Assembly: GCA_016706365.1 (NCBI GenBank) | Contig: JADJJU010000006.1 | Coordinates: 372,001-436,000 of the forward strand | Source of the DNA: Saprospiraceae bacterium | Lineage (GTDB): Bacteria > Bacteroidota > Bacteroidia > Chitinophagales > Saprospiraceae | Direction: 5' to 3' | DNA: 64,000 nt | Shown here: piece after piece, positions 1-10,073 of the stretch | Layout of the letters: each line of letters opens with the position of its first letter | How positions within the stretch are numbered: position 1 is the stretch's first letter | The notes under the pieces: model-generated | Database searches by the model: none | The model's input: only the letters and a program-made list of their open reading frames with translations | What the model was told of the DNA's origin: nothing | Program-made: the position numbers and the translations under genes

Positions 1-80
1 TTCCCCCATTTGGTAAAGTCGGTTTTTAATTCAAACTTGTATACACTTGATTCACATATAATAACCAAAATTTTCTTTTT

Positions 81-2167
81 ATGAAACAATTATTACTTAA
101 TTTTTCTATGATCCTGCTCTGTATAGCTGCGATCAATGTTAATCAGGCTGGGGCGACAACTTGTCCTCAAGCTACTACAGTAAGTGCCATCCCGTACAAT
201 GCCTCTTTGGTATGTACTGGTACAAATGACATTACATCAACAAATGCTACAGTTTGCGCACCTGCATCATCATTGTATTATGGTGGTCAAGAGGCTTTAT
301 TGGTGTACACACCTGCTGCGAATGTAGCTGTTGACATCAGTATTAATGGACGATCTTGGACTGGGATCATGGTCTACGCAGGCTGTCCTACAAGTGGAGG
401 AACTTGTTTGGGTGGAATTTCCAGCTCATTAATCGCCAAATCATTAACAAACGTAGCATTAACAGGAGGAACTACCTACTATATTATGGTGGATACCTGG
501 CCTACACCAGATAGCCCTTGTTCAGGATCAGGAACTACAATCTCTATTGGCGTACACGTACCTCCTCCTCCACCTCCTGGTTGCAGTACAGCAACGGCGG
601 TTACTTGTGGAGTACCTGTTGTAGGAACTACTGTTGGAGGTCAACTTGCTCCAAACCTTGGAACTTGTACAACTGCTTTGAACACTGCTGTCGGAAAATG
701 GTACACAGTATATGGTGGTGGTGGAAACATTACAGCATCACTTTGTACAGGAACTGCATATGACTCCAAAATTGGAGTATTTTCAGGTACTTGTGGTACT
801 CTGGTATGTGTTGGTGGTAATGACGATGGCTGTGGAGCCCAATCTACTGTAACATGGAATGCAGTTAATGGAACACTGTATTACATTTATGTAACTGGTT
901 TCAGTACGGCGACAGGTGCTTTCACACTTAATGTTACAGGAACTTGCGGAGCACCACCTCCTCCACCAGTACCGGGAAATGATACTTGTGCAAACGCTAC
1001 TGCTATTACATGTGGAAGCACTACCAATGGAACTACTCTTGGAGCAACATCTGATACTGCACCAACTTGCGATGTTACAACAACTGCCCCTGGTGTTTGG
1101 TACACTATTCAAGGTGATGGTGATATATTCACTTTAACTGCATGTGGCAATTCACTGGATCCTAAATTGTCAGTTTACACAGGAACTTGCGGAGCGTTAG
1201 TATGTCTGGAAGGAAATCAGGCATCATGTTCAGAAGTTGAGTTTTTGTCTGTAGCTGGTACTACTTATCGCGTGTTTGTACATGGTAATGGTGCAAGTGT
1301 TGGTACATTCTCTTTAGCGGCTAGCTGTGTACCTCTATGTCCTTCACCAATCGATGCTCCATGGACCGTGACTGCAATTGGTGGTGCTGTAGGTACTGCT
1401 ATTGAAAATTGTGATGAAACATTCACAGTATCTACTACAGGGGTAGGAACAGCAACTGCTGACAAAATCCACTTTGTACACCAAAATCTTACAGGAAATG
1501 GCTATGTAGTTGCTGATATTAACACTTTCACAAGCTTTACATTTGGAGGTGTTCAATTCAGAGACGGACTTACAGCTGGTGCCCGTAAGGTAGATTACAA
1601 TCTCAGTTGGGTGCAAGAGTTGCACGTGAACTGCGTACTGTCGCAAATGGCGCTCACACTGTTTCACAGTTAGCTGCTCCTAAACATAATTATGTCCGTA
1701 TAGCAAGAGTTGGAGATGTATTCACATCTTCAGTTTCTGCAAATGGAGTTACCTGGACTCAGGTTAACACTGTAACAGTGGCAGGTTTGCCTTCAACATT
1801 GAATGTAGGTTTTTATGTTAATTCTCAGCTTGCTACAGCTGGAACTGTTGAGTTCGGTAGTGCAGGTGTATTTAGTGGAGCTGCATTAATTTCTGATATT
1901 GCAAGCCGCAATGGAGAAGTTTCAGCTTACGCTGCTATCAGCGCTTATCCTAACCCAGCAAACAATGAACTTAACATCAATATGGGTCACCTTACAGGTG
2001 GAAAAGTTCAGGTAACTGTTATGAATTCACTAGGTCAAGTTGCTTTACAACAAAACTTTGACGTTGTGAATGAAGTAGAGCGTTTGGACATCAACAAACT
2101 AAGCACTGGCGTTTACTTCTTGCAAGTAAATACTGAAGCTGTTCAGAAAATAATCGTGAATAAATAA
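81..2167 (+). pseudogene. T9SS-sorted multidomain surface protein, copy 1, frameshifted
   Basis: Secreted or surface-anchored protein of unknown ligand. It has a signal peptide (residues 1-25) and Cys-rich beta-sandwich modules, two of them clearly repeated (each starting near CxxAxAxxCG and containing the pattern KxxVxxGTCGxLVC), joined by proline-rich linkers. A jelly-roll/concanavalin-like domain follows (contains FGGVQFRDGL), then a T9SS type A sorting domain (AYPNPANNELNI ... GVYFLQVNTEAVQKIIVNK). The reading frame breaks near 1593: alignment with the downstream paralogue shows GTAGATTACA where that copy has GTGGCATTACA, a one-base deletion. The first frame then ends at 1673, and the second carries the rest to 2167. 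Repaired, it would be about 695 residues against 682 in the paralogue. Either a recent inactivation or a base-calling error; the downstream frame is fully conserved, which favours error or a very young mutation. Confidence 0.8.
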
Positions 2168-2207
2168 TCGATATTTTGGATATAATTTGATTTTAAATCG
2201 AATAATT

Positions 2208-2239
2208 AGAGGCACTCATTTTGAGTGCCTCTTTTTTTA
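2208..2239 (+). terminator. Intrinsic terminator of T9SS copy 1
   Basis: Perfect 10-bp stem GAGGCACTCA / TGAGTGCCTC with a 3-nt loop followed by a run of seven T, about 40 nt after the stop codon. The same hairpin follows the paralogue. Confidence 0.9.
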
Positions 2240-2538
2240 TACCCATAATGAGACAAAAGGCGAGAAAAAAAACAGGGATAGTTTATACTTATTTTTAATC
2301 ACATAACGAATCCAATAATTCTCATAATATGCCACATATCGAAATAATACATGGAAAATTACGATCAATAAAACAGTGTTTTATTGCAACTACTAACTTA
2401 TAATCAGATCATTAAGATAAAAATTCTCCTGGTGATAGATGCTATATCGGAGATTTATTATTACATTGCTACGTGTTTATACAGACCTAACTGAAACTAA
2501 TGACTTTTTTATTGCAATCTTTTCAATTGCTATGCCAT
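2240..2538. other. Intergenic region between the duplicated genes, no gene seen
   Basis: AT-rich spacer between terminator 1 and the second leader. The open frame starting at 2439 runs through the duplicated leader and into the next gene in another frame, so I do not consider it coding. No RNA-like or repeat structure was recognised apart from the leader beginning at 2539. Confidence 0.6.
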
Positions 2539-2619
2539 TTCCCCCATTTGGTAAAGTCGGTTTCCTATTCTATTTGTGTACACTTGATTCACTTCTAATA
2601 ACAACCAAAATTTCTTTTT

Positions 2620-4668
2620 ATGAAATCAAATTTTTTACGAATTCTTCCATCGATGCTAGTTATGTTTTTGATGCTGGGACAATTTACTGCCTCAGCTCAA
2701 TGCACAAACACAGCGTCCTTTGGAACCGCAACAGCTCCATCTCTAAGTGGAAATACTGTAACTATCACAACATGTAATTTTCCAAATGAGTTTGCAACCA
2801 TTAATGGAATGCTGGCAGGACATACTTATGTATTTACGTCCTCAGTTGCTACAGATTTTTTAACTTTGAGATCAGGAACATCTTCCGGTCCATCAGTTGG
2901 ATTTGGAACTACACCACTTTCAGTTACAACTGTAGTAGCTGGTACACATTTTTTGCATATTAATCTAAACAGTTCTTGTGCTACTCAAGCTTCAGGTTGT
3001 CGTACTACAACAGTGGCTTGTACTTCATGCCCTGCTCCCCCTCCTCCTCCCGGATGTGACGTTGCAGTCGATGTTGCTTGTGGACAAACTTACACCGGAA
3101 CCACAGTTGGTGGAGGTACTGCTACCAATTTGGGTACATGTATCACTGCTTTAAATACTGCACCAGGTAGATGGTATAGAACTCAGGGAACAGGAGGCAT
3201 GGTAACTGTCACTACCTGTTCTGCAGTTGGTTTTGACACAAAAATAGGTGTGTTTTCCGGCACTTGTGGTGGTTTAGTGTGTGTAACCGGCAACGATGAT
3301 GCGACTTGTGCTTTTTCAGGGTTAAGATCGACGGCTAGTTTCACCTCAGTTCTTGGAACTAACTATTATATTTATGTGACTGGATTTGGAACCGCTTCAG
3401 GTGCTTACGAAGTAACATTTACCGGTACATGTATTATCCCTCCTCCTCCACCTCCTGTTATTCCAGCAACTGATCTATGTGCAAATGCTATTGCTATCAC
3501 TTGTGGTAGTTCTACAGCAGGTACAACTGTTAATGCAACAACTGATGGAGTGGCTACTTGTGGCACATCTAATACTGCTCCGGGTGTATGGTACACTATG
3601 GTTGGAGATGGTGATGTATTTACTTTGAGCCTTTGTGGTTCTTCTTATGATACAAAATTATCTGTTTATACAGGTACATGTGGTGCTTTAGTTTGTGTAG
3701 ATGGTAATGACGATTTTTGTGGTCTTCAGTCTGAAGTAGATTTCATTTCAACTCCTGGAACCACATATCGTATTTTAGTGCATGGATTTAGTGCTAATAC
3801 CGGAACGTTTACATTAAATGCTTCATGTGCACCAATTTGTCCAGCTCCCATCGATGCTCCCTGGACTGTGACAGCTATTGGTGGTGCAGTAGGTACAGCA
3901 GTTGAAAACTGTGATGGAACATTTTCCGTTTCAACTACAGGAGTAGGAACCTCCACTGCTGACAAAATTCACTTTGTACACCAGACACTTACAGGTAATG
4001 GTTATGTAGTAGTTGATGTTAGCAGCTTCACAAACTTTACATTTGGTGGTGTTCAATTTAGAGATGGACTTGCTGCGGGTGCCCGCAAAGTGGCATTACA
4101 GTCTCAATTGGGTGCAAGAGTAACCAGAGAACTACGTACTGTTACAAATGGTGCGCATACTGTTACACAGTTAGCTGCCCCGAAACATAATTATTTACGT
4201 ATCGCCAGAGTTGGAGATGTTTTCACCTCTTCAGTTTCTGCTAATGGAACTACCTGGACACAAGTGAACACTGTAACTGTTACAGGTTTACCTACAACAT
4301 TGAATGTGGGCTTTTATGTTAATTCTCAACTCGCTTCTTCAGGAAGTGTGAACTTTGATGCTGCAGGCGTATTTGGTGGTGCTGCATTAAATTCTGACAT
4401 TGCCAGCCGTAATGGTGAGGGTACATCATATACTGCAATTAATGCTTATCCTAATCCTGCAAACAATGAGCTAAACATCAAAATGGCTCACCTTATAGGT
4501 GAAAAAGTACAGATCACTGTAATGAACACTATAGGTCAGGTTGCGCTTCAGCAAAACTTTGACTCTGTAAATGAAGTTGAGCGTTTGGACATCAGCAAAT
4601 TGAGTTCAGGTGTTTACTTCTTACAAGTAAATACTGAAGCTGTTCAGAAAATTATCGTGAACAAATAA
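2620..4668 (+). CDS. T9SS-sorted multidomain surface protein, copy 2
   Basis: Intact paralogue of the upstream gene (682 aa). Signal peptide (MKSNFLRILPSMLVMFLMLG, cleavage after ASA near residue 26), an N-terminal Cys-containing module, then two repeats of about 130 residues with conserved Cys pairs and the pattern GVFSGTCGGLVC / SVYTGTCGALVC. These resemble pre-peptidase C-terminal-like beta-sandwiches and are separated by PPPPPPG-type linkers. Next is a jelly-roll domain (about residues 400-590) and a T9SS type A sorting domain ending KIIVNK. The T9SS should carry it across the outer membrane, where the sorting domain is removed. Ligand and function are unknown; adhesion is an inference from the repeats. 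The start lies directly after the leader shared with copy 1. Confidence 0.88.
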   Translation: MKSNFLRILPSMLVMFLMLGQFTASAQCTNTASFGTATAPSLSGNTVTITTCNFPNEFATINGMLAGHTYVFTSSVATDFLTLRSGTSSGPSVGFGTTPLSVTTVVAGTHFLHINLNSSCATQASGCRTTTVACTSCPAPPPPPGCDVAVDVACGQTYTGTTVGGGTATNLGTCITALNTAPGRWYRTQGTGGMVTVTTCSAVGFDTKIGVFSGTCGGLVCVTGNDDATCAFSGLRSTASFTSVLGTNYYIYVTGFGTASGAYEVTFTGTCIIPPPPPPVIPATDLCANAIAITCGSSTAGTTVNATTDGVATCGTSNTAPGVWYTMVGDGDVFTLSLCGSSYDTKLSVYTGTCGALVCVDGNDDFCGLQSEVDFISTPGTTYRILVHGFSANTGTFTLNASCAPICPAPIDAPWTVTAIGGAVGTAVENCDGTFSVSTTGVGTSTADKIHFVHQTLTGNGYVVVDVSSFTNFTFGGVQFRDGLAAGARKVALQSQLGARVTRELRTVTNGAHTVTQLAAPKHNYLRIARVGDVFTSSVSANGTTWTQVNTVTVTGLPTTLNVGFYVNSQLASSGSVNFDAAGVFGGAALNSDIASRNGEGTSYTAINAYPNPANNELNIKMAHLIGEKVQITVMNTIGQVALQQNFDSVNEVERLDISKLSSGVYFLQVNTEAVQKIIVNK

Positions 4669-4708
4669 TCGATATTTGGATATAATTTGATCACAGATCA
4701 AAAAAATA

Positions 4709-4740
4709 GAGGCACTCAATTTGAGTGCCTCTTATTTTTT
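4709..4740 (+). terminator. Intrinsic terminator of T9SS copy 2
   Basis: Same 10-bp GAGGCACTCA / TGAGTGCCTC stem with a 3-nt loop as after copy 1, followed by TTATTTTTT. It separates this unit from the convergent glgC gene. Confidence 0.9.
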
Positions 4741-4799
4741 GGGGGAATATTGAATGATTTAAGTTAGAGAATAAATTCAAAAAATTCCTTTTCTCCTGT

Positions 4800-6113
4800 T
4801 TATACTTTCATGCCGGTAACATCACCAATTATTGATCCATCAGGAATTACCGCACCTTTCTTCACCACAATGATACCATCAACACTGCAATGTACAGATG
4901 ATTCTGAATTGGGTAAGTTCTCAGTTCCACGGATTATAACATTCTTGCCTATTCGGCAGTCTTTATCGATAATGGCCTGTTCAATATAAGTACCCTCTCC
5001 TATTCCCATTGGAATTTCTTCAGGCTTAAGTACTATTTCAGCTAATGTCTGAAAATAGTCATTTCCCATGGTTATACAATTTTTCAATCTGGCTCCTTTC
5101 CCTATTCTGGACCTGACACCAATGATACATCTTTCCAGACTTTCAGCATGGACTATGGATCCTTCAGCAACTATTGAGTGCTTTATCGTTGTTCCACTAA
5201 TCTTTGCCGGAGGAAGCATACGTGGTCTTGTATAAATCATGTTATTTTCATCAAACATATTGAACTCAGGAATTGGATCTGCCAATGAAAGATTAGCATC
5301 GAAGAAAGATGCAATGGTTCCAATATCTGTCCAATATCCTCTATAGCTATAACTAGCTACCTTATATCCACCTTGGATTGCTTTTGGAATTAATTCTTTG
5401 CCAAAGTCAGTGTCATTAGGATAGGTGTCAAACAAATCATTGAGCAGCTTCCTGTTGAAAATATAGATACCCATTGAAGCCAGGTAATTATTTCCTTTGG
5501 CTGCATCTCTTTCTGAAACAGGTGATGTCCATTCTGGGAAGGACCTCAGGTTTGGGCTTTTCTATAAAGGAAGGTATAAAACCGTCATTATCCACTTTCA
5601 TGATTCCAAAGCCGGGAGCGTCTTTTGCATTCACGGGATTGTTGCAATGGATAGATCTGCCCCACTCTCTACGTGCTTCTCTGCCATTTCCTTAAGATCC
5701 ATTTGATAGAGCTGATCTCCGCTGAGAATCATCACATAATCATGATCATGAACATTTAAGTGTAGCATAGATTGTCTGACTGCATCAGCCGTACCCTGAA
5801 ACCATTTATCTGAGCTTGCTGTTTGTTCGGCAGCAAGTATATCCACAAAGCCGCTATTGAAATTGTCAAAATGGTAGGTATTCTTGATATGCCTGTTCAG
5901 CGATGCTGAATTATACTGAGTCAGTACAAACATTCTTTTTATACCACTATTCAAGCAATTTGAAATGGGAATATCTATTAATCTGTATTTCCCTGCAATA
6001 GGTACTGCGGGCTTTGAACGATCTTTTGTTAATGGATATAATCTGGATCCTGCCCCACCACCCAGGATAAGGCAAATCATTTTAATAATTTTCTTGGAAT
6101 CTATTTCTTTCAT
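4800..6113 (-). pseudogene. glgC: Glucose-1-phosphate adenylyltransferase, two compensating frameshifts
   Basis: Makes ADP-glucose from glucose-1-phosphate and ATP, the committed step of glycogen synthesis. The N-terminal part (5631-6113) has the nucleotidyltransferase motif LGGGAGSRLYPLTKDRSKPA and the GKYRLIDIP motif. The C-terminal part (4800-5474) has SYRGYWTDIGTI and the left-handed beta-helix hexapeptides. Between them the frame is lost and regained. One base is missing near 5634: the peptide after ATIP should continue VNAKDAPGFGIMKV but hits TGA. One G is extra in the GGG run at 5536-5538, after which ERDAAKGNNYLASMGIYIF is back in frame. Net shift is zero and the whole span gives about 437 residues, normal for the family. 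Lies 42 bp downstream of glgA on the same strand. The double compensation suggests the real gene is intact. Confidence 0.88.
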
Positions 6114-6155
6114 ATATTTATAATTAATATTTATAGATCATTAAATAACAATATT

Positions 6156-7631
6156 TTAATCTAAATCTGATATTTCTTTATAAAGATTCAGATAAGTCTC
6201 TGCTGATTTTTCCCAGGAAAAATCAAGTTCCATTACCCTCTTTCTCAGTGCTTTCAAACTTGGTTTGTGGTAATATAAATTGCTTGCTCTGATCATAGCA
6301 TCAAGTGCATCTTCGACAGTAAACTGAATAAATCGAAATCCTCTTCCATCCGGTCCACCAGCATCAGGAACAGTATCCCAAAGGCCTCCTACAGCTCTCA
6401 CCAGCGGAATAGTTCCATATCTGAAAGCATACATTTGATTGAGTCCGCATGGTTCTACTCTCGAAGGCATCAGCAGAAAATCGCTTCCTGCATATAACTG
6501 ATGTGCAAGGCCTTCATTATACTCTATTGAAGCATCAAAGAAATTAAACAAATCATGGCGCATTCTCAGGAATGAATCTTTAATCCATGGCAATCCTGAA
6601 CCCAGGACAAAAAAGCAGGCTCTTCTCCCTGTTTGAAGATATTTGTAAATGAGATCAGGTAGCATATCTGCCCCTTTTTCAGACACTAAGCGGCCGATAA
6701 AAGTAAATAAAGGCAAGTCTTCCTGTATATTGTACCTGTCAACCAGGTATTTTTTATTTTGTTGTTTGTAAGTATCTATGTTCTTTTTGTAATGAGTGTC
6801 AATCATTGGGTCGGTTGCCGGATTCCAGACCTCAGTATCGATACCATTCAGAATACCACTTGACTTTTGCCATTCCTGTCTCAATAAAGCCTCCAGTCCT
6901 AAAGCAGATTGATGAAGCTCCATCAAATAATTTGGCGAAACTGTTGTTAGTTTCCAGCAACATTTAATTGCAGAAGCCATAGGATTGATAGTGTCAGACC
7001 AGTCCAGTGCACCTCTTCCTGAAGAATAGTAATAAGGTAATTTGTGTTCATTTCTCCAGCTGAATGCTCCCTGATACTGACCATTATGAATTGTGAAAAC
7101 AGTAGGTAACCTGTTCAACCTTTGAAATTCAGGACAAAACTGTGTCATGAATGGAATCAGACCGGTATGATGATCGTGGCAGTGCAGAACTTTTGGCAAT
7201 TCAGCCCATGAGTTTATCCACTGTAATACCGCTTGTTGAAAAACCAGATATCTGTCCAATTCATCACCGTAAGGATGATTTGTGACTGCATCTGCATATA
7301 TTCCATTCCTGTCAAACAGGCCGGGTACATGAATCAGATACATGGTGTATCCAAGATTTGACTGAAGGACTTCATCAATTACATATGGGTAATATGTGTC
7401 ATGAACTCTTACATATCCGGAATGCACCTGCTGGCAAGTCTGCGCCAGATTCCATTTTGTAAAATATTTTGGAATTACAACAGCCGTATTAAGACCTGCC
7501 TGATTCAAATATTTGGGTAATGCACCTACTACATCACCAAGACCTCCGGCTTTAGCTGCAGGATAACATTCTGCTGAAACGTGTAATACTTTTATCAAAA
7601 TTGAGCTTTTTCGTTTAAATGTAAACAACAC
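6156..7631 (-). CDS. glgA: Glycogen synthase (ADP-glucose type)
   Basis: GT5 glucosyltransferase that elongates alpha-1,4-glucan from ADP-glucose. At residues 14-40 the sequence KVLHVSAECYPAAKAGG then LGDVVGALPK is the N-terminal ADP-glucose-binding loop (KxGG form). The C-terminal domain has FIGRLVSEKGADML and the E-x7-E region PSRVEPCGLNQMYAFRYG. The 491-residue length is usual for the family. The first dozen residues precede the conserved core, so the true start may be internal (a TTG lies just before KVLHV). First gene of a glgA-glgC pair, divergent from the thioredoxin-like gene at 7746. Confidence 0.93.
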   Translation of the reverse strand: MLFTFKRKSSILIKVLHVSAECYPAAKAGGLGDVVGALPKYLNQAGLNTAVVIPKYFTKWNLAQTCQQVHSGYVRVHDTYYPYVIDEVLQSNLGYTMYLIHVPGLFDRNGIYADAVTNHPYGDELDRYLVFQQAVLQWINSWAELPKVLHCHDHHTGLIPFMTQFCPEFQRLNRLPTVFTIHNGQYQGAFSWRNEHKLPYYYSSGRGALDWSDTINPMASAIKCCWKLTTVSPNYLMELHQSALGLEALLRQEWQKSSGILNGIDTEVWNPATDPMIDTHYKKNIDTYKQQNKKYLVDRYNIQEDLPLFTFIGRLVSEKGADMLPDLIYKYLQTGRRACFFVLGSGLPWIKDSFLRMRHDLFNFFDASIEYNEGLAHQLYAGSDFLLMPSRVEPCGLNQMYAFRYGTIPLVRAVGGLWDTVPDAGGPDGRGFRFIQFTVEDALDAMIRASNLYYHKPSLKALRKRVMELDFSWEKSAETYLNLYKEISDLD

Positions 7632-7709
7632 AAATTGTAAAGATGGAAAAGCATTTTGGGCTGAATATCATTTTTCCAAATTTTATCCAACTCTTTGCCC
7701 TTGCAACAT

Positions 7710-7717
7710 TACATTTG
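7710..7717 (+). promoter_or_regulatory. Bacteroidota -7 box (TACATTTG)
   Basis: Exact match to TAnnTTTG, 28 nt before the ATG at 7746. It lies downstream of the longer possible start at 7695, so it argues for the shorter protein. No convincing -33 element at standard spacing. Confidence 0.45.
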
Positions 7718-7745
7718 TGGTACTTGTTATGTCAGCGTTAAAGTA

Positions 7746-9068
7746 ATGAATATGTTTAAATATCTATTTGTAGGAGCATTATTATTGATTATTTTTTCTG
7801 CTTGTATAGAAGCAGGAAACACATTTACAAAGATGCCCCCCGGACCATGGAGAGGAGTTTTGAAGCTGGACAAAGTCAATTCCAGAGCTGATGCGCCTTC
7901 TGAAGAAGATATTCTTGCAGGCAAACTGGACTTTGAAGCTGTTAATCCGGGAGAATTGCCTTTTAACTTTGAGGTAGTGTACACTGACAAAGACAATTTC
8001 CATATCCTGCTTAAGAATGCGGATGAAGTCTTCAAAATCACAGATATAACCTGGGGCCTCGACAGAAGGACAGCCAAGGACACATTTACCTTTTCGTTTC
8101 CTTATTACAATGCTGCGATGCGGGGAATATTTGAAGAAAATATCATTGAAGGTGAATGGATACTGTATGACAGGGAAGATTATAAGATTCCGTTTGTTGC
8201 TTATCATGGTAAAAATTTCAGATTTACTGAAATGAAGAAGAAGCCTGCAGCGGATCTGGGTGGCATGTGGAAACTTACTATGGGAACTGATACTGAAGCT
8301 CCATATGAAGCATTGGGAGAATTTAATACAAATGGAAATTATGTATCAGGTTCAATTCTGGAAGAAACGGGCGATTACAGGTATCTGGAAGGAACAGTTC
8401 AGGGAGATAAAATGTATTTATCACAATTTGACGGATCCACAGCATATTTGCTGGAAGCAAAATTGATGGAAGATGGTAGTTTACAAGGGTTCTTTCGCTC
8501 GGGAAAACACTTTCAGACGACATGGACTGCTGTTAGAACTAATGAAGACATACTTAGAAACCCCAGTGATATAGTAAAAACGACAGGGGTCCCATTTGAT
8601 TTTAGTTTTACAGATGCTAAAGGACAAATTATCTCGCTGGATGACCCTGAATTTGCAGGAAAAGCCAAGATCATTCAAATTCTTGGAACATGGTGCCATA
8701 ATTGTTATGATGAAACCAGATTCCTTGTGGAGCAATCAGAGAAATATAAAAATGAAGATATTGCAATAATCGGTCTAGCATTTGAAAGATCAAAAGATAC
8801 CTTGAGTGCCATGAAGAGAATTGCTGCTTATCAGGATAGACTTAATGTTCAATACCCAATATTATTAGCGGCATTGACTACTAAAAAGGAAGAAGCTATA
8901 AAATACCTTCCGGCTCTTGATCAGGTATTTGCGTTTCCAACGACTATTTTTCTCGACAAGAATAACAAAATTTATAAAGTACATGCAGGATTTTACGGAC
9001 CTGCCACTTCAAAGTATAAATATTGGGTGGAGGAATTTGAAGAAACTGTTCAAAAGTTAATTGAATGA
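7746..9068 (+). CDS. TlpA-like thioredoxin-fold lipoprotein
   Basis: Predicted periplasmic, membrane-anchored redox protein. The N-terminus MNMFKYLFVGALLLIIFSAC is a lipoprotein signal with lipobox FSAC. The middle 250 residues form a beta-rich region of unknown function seen ahead of the redoxin domain in Bacteroidota. The C-terminal redoxin domain contains the active-site motif GTWCHNCYDE (CxxC near residue 316) and the cis-proline region FAFPTTIFLDKN. Start chosen at 7746 because the hydrophobic signal follows at once and a -7 box lies between it and the upstream alternative. The stop overlaps the next gene by 4 bp (ATGA), so the two are probably cotranslated. Confidence 0.85.
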   Translation: MNMFKYLFVGALLLIIFSACIEAGNTFTKMPPGPWRGVLKLDKVNSRADAPSEEDILAGKLDFEAVNPGELPFNFEVVYTDKDNFHILLKNADEVFKITDITWGLDRRTAKDTFTFSFPYYNAAMRGIFEENIIEGEWILYDREDYKIPFVAYHGKNFRFTEMKKKPAADLGGMWKLTMGTDTEAPYEALGEFNTNGNYVSGSILEETGDYRYLEGTVQGDKMYLSQFDGSTAYLLEAKLMEDGSLQGFFRSGKHFQTTWTAVRTNEDILRNPSDIVKTTGVPFDFSFTDAKGQIISLDDPEFAGKAKIIQILGTWCHNCYDETRFLVEQSEKYKNEDIAIIGLAFERSKDTLSAMKRIAAYQDRLNVQYPILLAALTTKKEEAIKYLPALDQVFAFPTTIFLDKNNKIYKVHAGFYGPATSKYKYWVEEFEETVQKLIE

Positions 9069-9829
9069 AAAAGAAGGTTTTGATTACCGGCGCCAGTTTG
9101 GGTATTGGATATGTTTTGGCAAACCGATTTTCGGTTGAGGGATCTGATTTAATTTTGACAGGACGAAGAAATAATAGATTGGAGGAACTGGGACGACTTC
9201 TTCAGGAATCGAACGGAACAGAGGTAAAAATCCTGGTTTTTGATGTCAGAAATCATGATGAAGTCAAAGAGCAATTAGAATCATTGCCAGAAGACTGGAA
9301 AGCAATAGATATCCTAATTAATAATGCGGGCCTTGCAAAAGGACTTTCTACGATTGACAAGGGAGATACTGAGCACTGGGATCAAATGATTGATACAAAT
9401 ATCAAAGGCTTGCTTTATGTTACAAGAACTGTCTCACCCTGGATGGTAGCTGCCGGGAAAGGCCATATCATCAATATCAGTTCCATTGCGGGCAAAGAAG
9501 TGTATCCCAATGGCAATGTTTACTGTGCATCCAAATTCGCTGTAGATGCACTTTCGCGGGCTATCAGAATTGATTTACATACAAAAGGAATAAGAGTAAG
9601 TCAGATCTCTCCCGGAGCGGTAGAAGAGACTGAATTTGCATTAGTCAGATTTGATGGAGATGTAGAACGCGCCAAAATATACAATGATTTTCAGCCATTA
9701 AAGGCATCGGATGTTGCAGACGCAGTTTACTATATGGCCTCATGTCCTCCTCATGTAAATATTCAGGATATTACTATATTGGCTACTCAACAGGCGAGTG
9801 CTGCTATTATTGACAGGAGTGGCAGATAA
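9065..9829 (+). CDS. Short-chain dehydrogenase/reductase (SDR)
   Basis: Classical SDR oxidoreductase of 254 residues. NADP-type Rossmann motif TGASLGIG (8-15) with LTGRR after beta-2 (Arg favours NADP), NNAG at 86-89, catalytic Ser at 139/140 (INISSIAG) and YxxxK at Tyr153-Lys157 (YCASK). The pattern around INISSIAGKEVYPNGNVYC resembles YdfG-type NADP-dependent 3-hydroxy acid/serine dehydrogenases, but the substrate cannot be fixed from sequence. Translationally coupled (ATGA) to the preceding lipoprotein gene. Confidence 0.88.
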   Translation: MKKKVLITGASLGIGYVLANRFSVEGSDLILTGRRNNRLEELGRLLQESNGTEVKILVFDVRNHDEVKEQLESLPEDWKAIDILINNAGLAKGLSTIDKGDTEHWDQMIDTNIKGLLYVTRTVSPWMVAAGKGHIINISSIAGKEVYPNGNVYCASKFAVDALSRAIRIDLHTKGIRVSQISPGAVEETEFALVRFDGDVERAKIYNDFQPLKASDVADAVYYMASCPPHVNIQDITILATQQASAAIIDRSGR

Positions 9830-9856
9830 AAAAATTAGAATTTAGAATAGGAAGAG

Positions 9857-10073
9857 CTAATTCCACACGCCAAGTTTCCCGTCGCTTTCAGTTATTGTAC
9901 CCTTACTCACACAATAACAGGCCAATATGGACTCCTTAAGCCGTTGCTGAAAACTACGTTGTACACCCCCCACACTCTTTGCTTTTCTTAGCTCAGCTAC
10001 AACACCCGAAGCCACACTCAAGTAATCTGGAACAAAGTTCGTGGCTGAAAGATAGTACGAGGAAGATAAAGCG
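9857..10073 (-). other. Gap with a start-less open frame, possibly a gene remnant
   Basis: The 244-bp gap between the SDR and the GH92 gene holds one minus-strand frame with no stop for about 72 codons, ending at TAG 9857-9859. It has no plausible start and continues out of frame into the GH92 3' end. The peptide (for example ELRKAKSVGGVQRSFQQRLK) is not recognised. A copy of the dispersed palindrome (GCCGTTGCTGAAAACTACG) lies near 9940. Chance openness cannot be excluded. Confidence 0.2.

Larger units (their letters stand above)
1..4740 (+). repeat. Tandem duplication of a T9SS protein gene with leader and terminator
   Basis: Two head-to-tail units about 2.54 kb apart. The leader at 1-80 reappears at 2539-2619 (shared blocks include TTCCCCCATTTGGTAAAGTC, then ACACTTGATTCAC just before the start codon). 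The two coding regions are similar along most of their length, and both end in the same GAGGCACTCA hairpin terminator. The 3' two thirds are the most alike and the N-terminal modules the least. The left end of unit 1 is cut by the window edge. The shared non-coding ends show that whole transcription units were duplicated. Confidence 0.85.

Noticed and set aside
783..1112. Antisense open frames over the T9SS genes (also 887-1105, 1265-1667, 3405-3596)
   Set aside because: Low-complexity Ser/Cys/Val-rich shadows of repetitive Thr/Gly codons; no start context or homology.
2439..2777. 112-codon open frame crossing into T9SS copy 2
   Set aside because: It runs through the duplicated leader and the signal-peptide region of the real gene in a different frame; the peptide has no recognisable features.
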